The position numbers were made by a program, and so were the translations under genes. From Ditylenchus dipsaci (taxonomy: Eukaryota > Nematoda > Chromadorea > Rhabditida > Anguinidae): DNA of 64,000 nucleotides. Below, in pieces: positions 23,101 to 32,550 of this stretch; position 1 is the first letter of the stretch, and every line of letters begins with the position of its first letter. The notes under the pieces are model-generated. The model saw only the letters and a program-made list of their open reading frames with translations. It was not told where the DNA came from and made no database searches. The stretch is from assembly GCA_004194705.1 (NCBI GenBank), contig SADC01000475.1:1-64000 (forward strand). The letters run 5' to 3'.

Positions 23101-24944
23101 TGGAAATATTAGAGTGAATGAGAAAAAAATCGGAAATTAAGTGTGAGAGTGAGTGAGCATTTTATGTCTTGCTCATTCTCACTCACTGAGATTCGCAGTT
23201 TGAGTGAGCTCACGCAAACACTGCCTCGGACTGAGCCAAATTACATGCCCGAGTAATCAATTAATTCCCACCCTATAAACTAAACTACACACTTTTTTAA
23301 ATGTGGGGACATACCTCTCGCTCATGCTCGGAGTAGTACTTGCCCATGCGCAGAAGTGCCTGTAATGTAAATAATAAGTGGTTGTCTTGCTATCTAACTT
23401 TACCATAAATCGAAGGTGTTCCACTACAGTCATGGTGCCAATGAATAGGTCGTCCTGTTGCACATACGCCGATACTAAATACAATTTAAAGGGCCATGGC
23501 TGCGAGTTCTGGATTGTCCCCTGCCAATTCAAAAATTTTCGCCTAATCATATAACTTCCATGCGGATTTTTCAGCTTGGTTTCTATCAAAACAATGCCTA
23601 GAATTTAATTTTAGGTGTGGTTTTGTTAGAAACCAAGTTGAAAAATCCGTACAGAAGTTCAATGACTAGGAAGACATTTTGAATTGGCGGAGGACAACCG
23701 TTGTCGTAGACGGTAATGGTCCTTTAACGATTTAATTCAAATACAATCACTACTCACTCTTCCTGAGGGTGCTCTTGTCAATATCGTAACCATTTAGGCG
23801 AATGCAGCCCGAAGACTTGACGGTGTTCAGGTTGCGCTGGGTTAATATGTTGAGCAGCGAGGTCTTGCCTGCTCCACTAAATTGATAGCTATTGATAGGA
23901 GTTACAGTTGTAATATAGGTAACCTAGCTCCATTAGTGCCAGCACTTCTCCTGGATGCGCAACTCCAAACACTGAAAATTGGTTTTTATAGTATTTAAAT
24001 GTACCAAGGTGTGTTTTTTACGAAATTCTTTAGGACGTGGGGTTCGGGCACCCATTTTTTCACATCATATTCTTTGGCCTCAAAGCGGCCTATCTTTGTT
24101 TGAAACACAAACCTGGCTCTTATTCCAGCCCTATCCAACAAAGAAAGGGAGAGCGGGCTGCCTTGGCCCTGTTATCATTTTTAGGATCAGGCAAGGGTTG
24201 GCCAGCATATGTTAGAATGGAATCGAAAATATATTAGACTCATTTTTGAGTTGGTCTTAACATACGATGGCCCACCCTTGCCCAAATCTAAAAAATCAGA
24301 AAAAACAATAGGGGAGGCCAAGGCAAACTTTTTTGTTGCTAACGGTCAAAAACTTCCTAGTAGTGAAACATATCCTAAAAGTGTATTCGTCAACGTGCCC
24401 ATCGAAAATATGTCACATGCATACCGATTCGTTTTAAAAATTTCAGAAAATGACCAACCACAATAAAACATAAAACCAGTGCATACTATTGCTAAAGTGA
24501 ATAAGTTGCTGTTGATGCATACCATTCTCTAAAATGAAGTCCCTTTTGCCGGATGAGGGCGATTGAAACTCAAAGTCCTCGGAATCAGACAGCACTCGTT
24601 GCAGAGTGGACACTAGAGGTGTTGGACTTTTTGGCTTTTTCTTTGGTTTAACTGTGATTGCATGCCAGGACAGCTGTAAAATGACCTTTTGACATTAACT
24701 AAAGAATGTTGTGAATCTACCTCCATGGCAGGCAACACACTGTTCATAGACAGCTAAAACACAATTATTGCAGTCAACTATTGCAGTAAATGGCCTAAAA
24801 CCATACAGCCTTGGATATTTTGGAGGTGGTTGGATGCACAAAACTGACAGATGTGCGCACAGAGTCCATTTCCAGGTCTGCAGCTTCCATGTCTACTGCG
24901 ATTTGGTCGTTGTCCAGCAGCTTCTCGCGCAGATTCTCCTCCAT
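14123..24944 (-). CDS. ABCG (White-type) half-transporter, about 17 readable exons
   Basis: A membrane ATP-binding cassette half-transporter with the N-terminal ATPase and C-terminal six-helix layout of the ABCG/White family. Such proteins dimerise to export lipids, sterols or pigment precursors; the substrate here cannot be told. The ATG is at 24944 and the stop at 14123-14125. Exons read, in transcript order: 24944-24840, 24753-24721, 24673-24523, 23971-23924, 23876-23758, 23474-23404, 23359-23315, 21499-21444, 21392-21350, 21293-21240, 20572-20484, 20432-20361, 20301 to about 20199, 17787-17686, 16421 to about 16193, 16152-16098, 14618-14553, 14500-14368, 14319-14123. Small exons are still missing after 23315, after 21240, after 20199 and after 17686. 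One base appears lost in exon 23971-23924, and phases do not fit around 16193-16098. Confidence 0.92.
14885..15733. repeat. Long foldback, shared-hairpin family copy 1
   Basis: Arms of about 280 bp run from GAATCCCCCCACGGGGACTG to its inverse, containing TTTCTCGACCCCGATTTCAT and GGGCTGTATAGGGAGGGGAA. The unpaired centre (15152-15400) is the core also found at 36770-37025 and 54220-54475, including a GC-rich hairpin around 15295-15330. It lies in an ABCG intron. Confidence 0.85.
16568..17227. repeat. 660-bp near-perfect palindrome
   Basis: Two arms of about 315 bp meet near 16910-16945 with a loop of only a few tens of bases. Ends are CATAATGGCGGGCAAT and ATTGCCCCATAATGG. Arms hold repeated TTTTTTGTACCAAAT units. 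The frames seen in it are mirror images. It lies in an ABCG intron and abuts the next element. Confidence 0.88.
17221..17575. mobile_element. GGCTCGTTCACGG-ended MITE
   Basis: Inverted ends ATGGCTCGTTCACGG and CCGTGAACGAGCCAT are flanked by TA on both sides, with GACTTAGACTGAGACTTAG subterminal repeats. The ends resemble those of the ATGGCTTGTTCACG family at 32148 and 38568. Confidence 0.7.
18876..19103 (+). pseudogene. Merlin/IS1595-like (ISXO2-type) transposase C-terminal fragment
   Basis: The frame reads [16 protein letters not shown], then [15 protein letters not shown] and [10 protein letters not shown]. This matches the layout of ISXO2-like/Merlin transposases, in which a conserved H-T-N-x-E-x-x-W is followed by a YLxEFxxR block. 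Only the C-terminal part is present and no inverted ends were found, so it is a relic in an ABCG intron. The ORF itself is open from 18816. Identification rests on motif memory. Confidence 0.55.
19334..19412 (+). repeat. Copy of the ACTTTATATACGCATCG short repeat
   Basis: Matches the inverse of 6751-6830 closely, and its left part matches 3615-3640. It contains AAGTTCAAGTCCC, a possible B-box. It follows a G-run. Confidence 0.5.
19420..20190. other. ABCG intron, nothing assigned
   Basis: AT-rich intronic sequence. The expected exon with the first membrane helix of ABCG should lie between 17790 and 20190, but I could not recognise it. Confidence 0.4.
21947..23223. mobile_element. 1.28-kb hAT-type element, target duplication CCTCGGAC
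   Basis: Ends CAGTGTTTGCACTCACTC and the inverse GAGTGAGCTCACGCAAACACTG are flanked by perfect CCTCGGAC (21939-21946 and 23224-23231). Both ends carry arrays of GAGTGAGAATGAGAGTGAG words. No transposase inside. It lies in an ABCG intron. Confidence 0.88.
23487..23726. repeat. Foldback MITE filling an ABCG intron
   Basis: Inverted halves run from TTTAAAGGGCCATGG to ATGGTCCTTTAA, with ATTTTTCAACTTGGTTTCTA / TAGAAACCAAG arms. It belongs to the TTTAAAGGACCATGG family (compare 4427-4625). The intron is 23475-23757, so the element leaves only about 12 and 31 bp of other sequence. Confidence 0.75.
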
Positions 24945-25539
24945 TTTCTACAATCTTAGAAATTGGATGAAAGTAATGCATATTTCTGAAAGGGACACTC
25001 TTGAATGTCTCGGAAATAACTCATATATTTAACTAAATCTAGAGAAGAAAAAGTTCTTGCAGGGTAAAACCAGCCTAGAATTTGCTTATGACACTAACAT
25101 CAAAATTTTAAGTGACATACCAAGTTTTGTTATTGATACCGGTATTATGAATAAGTTTTCATTAGCTTGAAAATTGATAAAGGATCTATACCAGTGTTTT
25201 CATAACTGGCCCCTGGAACCGGGCAAATTGGCAGTGGAAAACAAGGGCCAATCTACCAGTGCCACATACCAGTTCTAATTATGAGAAACTGGATTACCGT
25301 ATTTCTTCTGAAGCATGTCCGCTTATTTTTCAATCACTTGCTAGGGTGCCCGTTTATTAGAGACTGCCCGACTTTTAGAGATTGCCCGCTTATTTTTGGG
25401 TCGTAGTTTTTTGCCCCCTTTTTTCCACTTTTTGAATTAACGCCTTTTTTGGTTTTAAATTTCTGAATTAACTTATTTGTCTTGCAAAGAACTCCTATCC
25501 TTTTAAATGTTTTTCTATAATTAAACCTTAGTACCACGG

Positions 25540-25895
25540 CAACCAGACAAAGCAACATAAAAACTATTTTGTTGCCCGACAAAATATTTTTAAATAAACA
25601 TTTGTCGCGCGACAAAATAATTTTTTTGTCATTGTGTCGTGCGACAATGCAACAAATTTCGCTCTTTGTCGCGCGACAGTGCAACAAATAAATCATTAAT
25701 GTCTCGAGAGTAATTTACAATTTAGCAGTCAATTCTAAATTTGAAGATGCGCATATTGATCGGGAACGCTAACCATGAACACCTAAATGAATATCTTGAA
25801 AAAAATCCTTCGAAAAATCCGAAAAAGAGCAAAATTTGTTGCATTGTCGCGCGACAAAATAGTTTTGATGTTGCTTTGTCTGGTTGCCGTTCTAC
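25540..25895. repeat. Inverted repeat with TTGTCGCGCGACAA palindromes
   Basis: GGCAACCAGACAAAGCAACAT (near 25531) recurs inverted near 25870. Between them TTTGTCGCGCGACAAA-type palindromes recur at 25600, 25640, 25668 and 25848. A pogo-like end (CCGTATTTCTTCTGAAG) lies upstream at 25298 without a clear partner. Confidence 0.6.
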
Positions 25896-26099
25896 TGGGT
25901 GATCCATGCACCAAACCAAGAAAAACATTTTTTTTGAAGGTTTTCGGGTTTCAAAACAACTTTTCTGCACTAATTCGAGCATGCTGAAGATGGTTTGACA
26001 GTGGTAAAATCGTGTTTTTTGGAAAATTTTTTGAGTTATAGTAAATTATTGACTTTGCTAAATCAATAATTGGCTGCAACTGAAAACACGCACCAAAAT

Positions 26100-27850
26100 A
26101 CTGATTTCCCGCAGTAAATACATAAACAAGAGTATTTCTCAGTGTTTTGCAAATTAAAAAGATTATTTTTTTGGATCAACACGTGCCCCCCGCCCCCGTC
26201 AGATTTTTTCCTTATCGGTGCCCCCCGTCAGATTTTTCCGAAAACGGTGTAGGTAAAATGGCCTGGTGCCCTCCCCCCCCCCCCCCCCTCAGAAATTCCT
26301 GCGTACGCAACCGCTCAATTGGTGTCTAGGTGGTGGTAGCGAGATTGAAGTGCTCGAATGGTACCCACATGGCAGTATCTAGTAATTAGAATTGAAATAT
26401 TTGAACCCGTAACCGCAACTTTCGTGGCTTGAATATAAAAATCATTTACTGCAGTATTTTTTTTATACTCATGAGAAAGCTAAAACCCCCAGATAGTCCA
26501 TTGTTACAGTCGGCCTTTCCCGTGTTAAAGCTTTAAAATCTCCGAAAATATTAAAAAATCAAGTACTACGGCGGATACCCGGAGCTGAGCGCTGGTGCCG
26601 GTATAAATAGGGCGCCGCGGCCTGAAAGTGGTGATATTTTGCCTGGCGCCGGCCCCGTGCAGGTATGGACATAGATCGAGCTTTGAATCAGTTATACTTC
26701 AAGATCTAAATTCGAAGTTACCATTCTGTAAAAAGTAAACACACTTAAAATTGTCTGTTTTTTAATGAGCCCAAAATTAAAACTTCCAAAATAATTGTGG
26801 AAGCAAAAAGTGGTCCAGTTTTACAAATAATGCCTGTTAAAATTTTCTGATTTTGAAGTTTTTTGAATGTTGATTACTGACCACTGTTGATGTTCCCTTG
26901 TCCGAAATGACCATTAATTTTTTATTCAACTGTAAAAGTTCGCAATAGTTATATTTTTTTAACTAAGACATAACCTAGAAAAACAAATATTGGTTAAAAA
27001 TGTGAATAATCGCATGAAAATGAGGGATCCACACTCTCGAGCTGCGCTCGGATCAGCAGGTGTGAGGCACAAGATCTGCTCGAATTTATCGATATTTTAA
27101 AACCAATATATACTTTGCCAGAAACTCATTTTATAGGACTATATCTTAGCTACAAAATGACACCAACTGCGGAGCAAATAAATTGTGGTCATTTTTGAGT
27201 GAAGAGTTATGAAAAGAGGCACTCTTATTGTGGCCGAGCTTTAAAAAAATCAGCTGACCTTTTTTCTGTAAAGCGAATAAGGATTTTTTATTGTACTTTT
27301 TGTTGAAAATTGTTGTAACACGCACAGACAACAAAAGTAGCAAAAAAGGGACTTGTGTGCAGGAATAGGGTGAGTGTCTAAGCAATTGTCTGTTATCAGC
27401 ATTACCAACTACATTACCTCTGATTGTGCTTCCCTATATAGTATCAGTAGACACAAAGTGGATTTATTTACATATGCAAGACATAAAAAACAAAATCAAT
27501 ACATATCAATCAACTAAAATCATGTTGGTCTATAAGTTTTGATTGGCGAAACACACTGTCAAACTAGCCGCTAAAATAGCACAGGCGGAGCACATGAAAG
27601 CCCCACAACATAGATAATAGCTGTAACCGAGGTTGGACTTCAGATCTAGGGCCAAATTTATTTCTGCAATTTAAAGTCAGCTATAGAAGGGCTTAAGTTA
27701 TTATGCCACTTTTTTCTACGCGTTACGCTTTTTACAAAAAAATTATGGTGCTACAGTTCACGCTCTATTTAACATAATTCAGGGGACCGCCGAAAAGCTT
27801 ATGTTGAATAGAGTTTATGCTGAATAGTGCGTCGCTTTCCTATAATTTAG
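26100..27850. other. Intergenic; MITE fragments, no gene
   Basis: Includes a C-run at 26270-26290, and a fragment with the GC-rich hAT end (CCGTGCAGGTATG at 26654-26666, compare 31965). Sequence at 27005-27230 resembles part of 15770-16010 (for example GAGCTACAATCGG against GAGCTGCGCTCGG). No exon is supported. A partial pogo-like copy starts near 27751. Confidence 0.4.
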
Positions 27851-27853
27851 CTA

Positions 27854-28082
27854 CAGTCCACTCTCGATTTAAGGACACTCAGAGGACCGGCCAAAGTTCG
27901 TTCCCATCTTGAGTCCGACACTTTTTTACACCGATTTCTCAAAACTTTTGCTAGTTTTGTTTTGACAGTCTGGTCCCAAATATTGCAAGGATTCCAAATT
28001 TGCAGATCGTTAGATAGCTGTAACTGTATGTCCAAACAAAATCTCAAAAATTTTAGAGTTATGTTAGATAGAGTGTGGACTG
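27854..28082. mobile_element. Tigger-type MITE, TA target
   Basis: Ends CAGTCCACTCTCGATTTAAG and inverse ATAGAGTGTGGACTG are flanked by TA. Related to 42585-42759, which has CAGTCGAGTCTCGATTTAACG. Confidence 0.7.
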
Positions 28083-28297
28083 TACTTGCTTACCGATATA
28101 CTCCCCTCTCCAAACAGCTACATGCTTATCGTCAAAATTTTAGTTAACTTGACGATTTTTCTGTTATTTTACAAAAGAACTTTTTCGTTAATTCGTTGAT
28201 TTATAGTTGGGATAGAGGCTCATGTAATACTGTTATGTTTGTTTTTAAATAAAAAGAGTGGTCTAGGATATTTTTTTGTCAAAGTCGTGACAAAATA

Positions 28298-29038
28298 CAG
28301 GGTGGCGCAACATAAACGCATGAATGAATTTTCGCCATAACTTTTTAAATTTGCGGTACTTTGACGAGATCTTTTTTTATTCGAAAGCTGAATGAATGAG
28401 AAATCGAATGACACCAAACATGCAACGAATTCTTTATTTGAACACACCCAATTTAACGGACAAAAATAACAATGATTTTCACTCATATTCCTGTTCTGTA
28501 CTTTTCCCATTCACTTCTAGGCAGTATTCGAGGCGAGTTTCGTAGGCTCCGATTGCTCTGTTGACCATCTCCTGCGGCAGACTCATGAAAGCGCGCTCAA
28601 TCCGTTCTCGAAGCTCATTCATACTGGCGATTGGTGTTGTGTAGACTTGGCTCTTGATCCACCCCCACAGGAAGAAGTCACACGGCGTCAAATCAGGCGA
28701 ATACGGCGGCCTACGAGCAGTAGACGTCCCACGACCCATCCAGCGAAGAGGAAACGTTTCATCGAGCCAAAATTGGCCACGCTTTTGCCTTCCTCAATGA
28801 ACATTTCGACGCACTTTGCCTTCTCTTGAGCACTGTAGACCATGGCTAAAAGAAGAAAAAATAAATTTTCAATCAAACATGTTTTAACAGTGATAACAAA
28901 CACGAAAATCAATAAGTTTGGTGTTATTCGATTTCTCATTCATTCAGCTTTCGAATAAAAAAAAGATCTCGTCAAAGTACCTCAAATTTAAAAAGTTATG
29001 GCGAAAATTCATTCATGCGTTTATGTTGCGCCACCCTG
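28298..29038 (-). mobile_element. Internally deleted mariner-type element, about 110-bp TIRs
   Basis: CAGGGTGGCGCAACATAAAC and its inverse start TIRs that match for about 110 bp, flanked by TA at 28296-28297 and 29039-29040. Between them is a transposase reduced to its first and last parts. Confidence 0.92.
28479..28843 (-). pseudogene. mariner-family transposase, internal deletion
   Basis: From the ATG at 28843 a short N-terminal piece (YSAQEKAKCVEMFIEEGKS) resembles the helix-turn-helix start of mariner-like transposases. In another frame the C-terminal part follows: PPYSPDLTPCDFFLWGWIKS, carrying the last catalytic Asp-containing block (SPDLTPCDFFLW), then VYTTPIASMNELRERI. The central part with the first two catalytic Asp residues is gone and the frame is broken at the junction. 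The stop is at 28479. It cannot encode an active enzyme. Confidence 0.88.
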
Positions 29039-29157
29039 TACTATAAAAAGAGAATACTGTATATCGACCGCCACGGTCTAAATAGATACTATCGGACCTC
29101 AGCTTTAGAGTCTTGTATAGTAGATATATATAGCCACTTATTCAAACAGATCTAACG

Positions 29158-30779
29158 GGTGTAAAAAAGTCCTGCAAAACTTTTAAAAACAAAAAAATGA
29201 TTAGAAATTTTAGCAACTATTAAAATTCAATAAATAGGTTTTTGTAGCCATGAATCTCCTCTTTCAAATAGCATATTGCTTTTAGCTTGACTATTTTGGA
29301 TAAGTCACTATTGGCTCCAAACACTTGTCTGGTCATTTGAGAAGGTTACCAACGTTTTCATCACTTTAACTGGTCAAATGTTTTATTGAATTTTAAGCAT
29401 CATGATGTTGTAGCGCAGCTCAAGAGCTACATCCAATAAATAGGTTTTGTAGCCAAAACCATATTACAGAATATATTTTTGAAAATCTGAGTGTTGAGAA
29501 ATGGCCTTTTGGAAAAAATCAATTTCTTAAAAAATGACCAAAATGAAAGTTTTCGCCAATTTTTCGTATTTTGGTCATTTTTTCAAGAAATTATTTTTTT
29601 CAAAAGGCCATGTCTCAACACTCAGATTTTCAAAAATCATTCTGTAATATGTGTTTTGTAGCTCTTGAGCTGCGCTACAACATGATGATGAAATTTTGTG
29701 GTGACGCTTTAAATCCAATAAAACATTTGACCAGTTAAAGGACCATGCTCGTGCAAGGCCCAGCAATTGTTGAAATTTGAATTGGCGGGGACCCAAAAAC
29801 ATTTTTCGCGGCGGGACATTTCATTTAAAACATTTTTGTCGCTTCAATTTTTAATTCCGTCAAACCCAGCGATTGTGGGTGCAGCGTAAAGCATCAGTAC
29901 TCAACTGAACACATGCCATTCAGACCGAATTGGATCCAGAGGTTGAAAATGGACTAGACCTTTTCGGAGTGTCGTGTGTTCTGAGTTTTGGATTTGCCGA
30001 GCCTCAGGTTCGGGTGTCGCTTCGGGTAACTGGTTCAGGTCGGTATTCAAAGACTTCGGTTCGGGTTTTGGTTTTGCCAAGTTTTGTATTCGCCGAGCCT
30101 TTGGCTCGGTCTTCAATCTGTGGGTGGCCGCTCAGCCTGTAAACGAAGATACCAGAACAAGTAAAACCCGACTGCTCATACCGACTCTTCTCAAATTTCC
30201 TTGCTCTTTTGTAGGGTTGTCGGGGACGAAATTTTCGGTTACCCGAACCGAAATTTTCGGATATCGACTTGAACCAGTTACCCGAAGCGACAACCGAGCC
30301 TGAAGCCCGGCAATTCCAAAACTCAGAACACCGACACTCCGAAAAGGTCTAGCTCATTTTCAACCCCGGGATCCAACCCGGCTGGATGACATGGGTTCAG
30401 TTGAGTACTCATGCTTTACGCTGCAGCCACAATTGCTGGGTTGACGGAATTAAAAATTGAAGCGACAAAAATATTTTAAACAAAATGTCTCGCAGCGAAA
30501 AATGTTTTTGGGTCCCCGCCAATTCAAATTTCAACAATTGCTGTGCCTTGCACGAGCAATGGTCTTTAATGTGATAAAATTGTTGGTAACCTCTCAAAAT
30601 GACCAGACAAATGTTTGGAGCCAAATGGTGACTTATCCAAAATAGTCAAGTTAAAAGCAATATGCCATTTGAAAGAGGAGATTCAGGGCTACAAAACCTA
30701 TTTATTGGATTTTTAATAGTTACTAAAATTCTAATCATTTTTTTGTTTTTAAAAGTGTTGCAGGACATTTTATACACCC
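29158..30779. repeat. 1.6-kb giant inverted repeat
   Basis: GGGTGTAAAAAAGTCCTGC at the left pairs with GCAGGACATTTTATACACCC at the right. The arms continue inward (for example AAAGAGGAGATTC / GAATCTCCTCTTT). The left arm contains an extra inner palindrome (29460-29670, TTTTGGTCATTTTTT). The right and left arms near 29740-29960 and 30360-30560 contain the TAAAGGACCATGCTCGTGC block. The centre (29960-30340) has CGGTTCGGG-type repeats and a TAGGGTTGTCGGGG end. Confidence 0.85.
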
Positions 30780-30780
30780 T

Positions 30781-31570
30781 TTATTTCCCTTTCTTCTAAG
30801 TGGACGCAAATGAGTACGAATCCATTCGTGATTTTATCAGAGGGATAGAGGATTTATATAAATAGGTATATAAATCGTGTGGATATGTGGAACATCATTT
30901 ACGGTAGAAAAATTGTCGAGGCAGAAAAACGTCCGGTAGAGAGATCTCGTGTATGTGCCGTTCCTGTGTACAGAGACTTTAGGTGCGATTAGAGAGTTAG
31001 GTGTGAAAAAAATCGAATGAGTGCCATCGAAATATCATTTTTATCGAAAATGAACTTTTTGTACTGAATATTAGCACTCAAATTTTTGTGATGCAGTGAA
31101 AAATAATACTGTTGGATAATGAGGATATCGCCTCCATCCTATGGCCAAGTGGATCTGCTTATGTTTGGTCAGAAATTAATATTTTCATAATACGACGATT
31201 AGCTTGGGGATAAGATATCCGGAAGAAAAGCTGAGAAGATAATTTCCCTGGCAAATAAGCGAATTCTCGACCAGCCGAGTAAAAATTGAGAAATCTAACC
31301 TTTTAAAGATGAGAAATCGAACAATTTTGGCTGACGCTTGTTCCATCCCTAACGCAATCTACAGCTGCCAAGTGTAAAAAAGTGTTCGGGAATTATGATT
31401 ATCTATTATATACAAGATGATTTTTGGCACGAAAAAAATCGCACCAGCAACTGTGAGACAACTAGAGAGACACGATAAGAAAATTCGAAATGAAAAAGAA
31501 ATTCAAATTTATTTTGTCTTCATCTGAAAAACTGGTGCCCGGGAATTCAAACATTTGAAATGAAAGTTAT
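30781..31570. other. Intergenic, nothing assigned
   Basis: AT-rich sequence without inverted ends or coding exons that I can support. Confidence 0.4.
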
Positions 31571-31579
31571 TGGCGTGGG

Positions 31580-32147
31580 CATGTCCTTTAAGGAGATAGT
31601 CTCGACATGAAAGGATTAACTCTTAGTTTTCGGTTTTTATTTGTTTTTCAAACGTGGCTGTAGAGCCCTAACTTGTACTCAACTCTGTGTTGCGATGTCA
31701 AAAAATTTTAAAGAATAAAAGTTGGATTAACGTCACCAATATCAGAATTTCAAAATTCCTTCAAAAAATTCCTTAAAAATTTAAATGCAACAGAAAACTA
31801 ATCAACCTTTTCGATGCTTTTTTCCCTTTTCCATTTCAATTTTCAGGGCATTTTTGGAGGAATCCTGAAATTTTGATATTGATGATATAAATCTACCTTT
31901 AATTCTGCACGAGTTTGTCGGACATCGCAACACAGAGTTGTCAACAAATTAGGGCTCTACAGCCATACCTGCACGGGCGCCGGCTCCGGGCGCCGGCACC
32001 AGGCAAAATTTTACCATGTTCGGGTGCCGGCGCCGGCGGCGGCGCCCGGCGCCCTTTTCATAGCGGCGCCGGCGCCCAGCTCAGAGAAACCACCAAGTAC
32101 TGCATTTTTTAAATATTTTGTTGACATTTGTCGAGACTGTCTCCTTA
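31580..32147. repeat. Long inverted repeat, GGAGATAGTCTCGACA family copy 1
   Basis: The same family as 43412-43886. AAGGAGATAGTCTCGACATGAAAGG starts the left arm, and TCGAGACTGTCTCCTTAA ends the right, which is interrupted at 31965 by a GC-rich CATACCTGCACGG element and cut at 32148 by a large composite insertion. Its last bases (AACAGCTTTGAC) resume at 35105. Confidence 0.75.
31965..32090. mobile_element. GC-rich hAT-like MITE (CATACCTGCACGG end)
   Basis: Starts CATACCTGCACGGGCGCCGG and is dense in GCGCCGGCGCC. It shares this end with 26666 (inverse), 40753-41314 and 49577-50205. The right border here is not clear. Confidence 0.5.
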
Positions 32148-32190
32148 ATGGCTTGTTCAAGTTGTTAGAGTTCGGGTAAGAGGTGTTCAT

Positions 32191-32444
32191 TAGGGTTGTA
32201 CGGTTTCGGTTAATTTGGCCCTACCCGGTTTTCGGTTAACCGGGTTTTTCGCGCACCCGGTTTCGGTTACGGTTTTTCAGTTTTTTTCGGTCGGTTAACC
32301 GGCTTGTACCCGGTTTTCGGTTTATCTTTTGTCGTAAATTAACCGAATTTTGCTTTACCCGGTTTTCGGTTGCGGTTTATTTGGCCAAAATCGTTCCGGT
32401 TCGGTTAACCGACCGGGTCGGTTAACCGAACCGGAACAACCCTA
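32191..32444. mobile_element. TAGGGTTG hAT-type MITE, target duplication GTGTTCAT
   Basis: TAGGGTTGTACGGTTTCGG and inverse CCGGAACAACCCTA are flanked by perfect GTGTTCAT (32183-32190 and 32445-32452). Subterminal GGTTTTCGGTTAACC words. The uninterrupted sequence is seen at about 38605 (GAGGTGTTCATGTAATC). Confidence 0.9.
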
Positions 32445-32550
32445 GTGTTCATGTACTCAAAAACCCGAACTCTAACTCGATGGTGTTCACGTATATCGAG
32501 TTAGAGTTCGAGGTCGAGCTTGAAAAATTTTCATGTAAATAGCTTAGATA

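Larger units (their letters stand above)
20199..24944 (-). other. ABCG nucleotide-binding half of the gene
   Basis: The N-terminus (35 residues from 24944) is acidic. [15 protein letters not shown] begins the core, and [14 protein letters not shown] leads into Walker [11 protein letters not shown] (23876). The Q-loop region reads [14 protein letters not shown] (23474-23404). The family-typical NTIIG segment is at 21499. Signature [14 protein letters not shown] is at 21392-21350, Walker B and D-loop [14 protein letters not shown] at 21293-21240, and the H-loop in [18 protein letters not shown] at 20572. [17 protein letters not shown], the conserved linker before the membrane domain, is at 20301. 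All catalytic motifs are present, so the ATPase should be competent once the frame break near 23930 (GGG read as GG inside LALMGASGAGK) is allowed for. Confidence 0.92.

Noticed and set aside
24037..24466. Coding exon upstream of ABCG
   Set aside because: The region is partly an inverted repeat (GGCAAGGGTTGGCCAGCATATG and its inverse) and lies inside an ABCG intron with no family similarity.
25598..25860. CRISPR-like array
   Set aside because: The repeated palindromes are not regularly spaced, lie in an inverted repeat, and the genome is eukaryotic.
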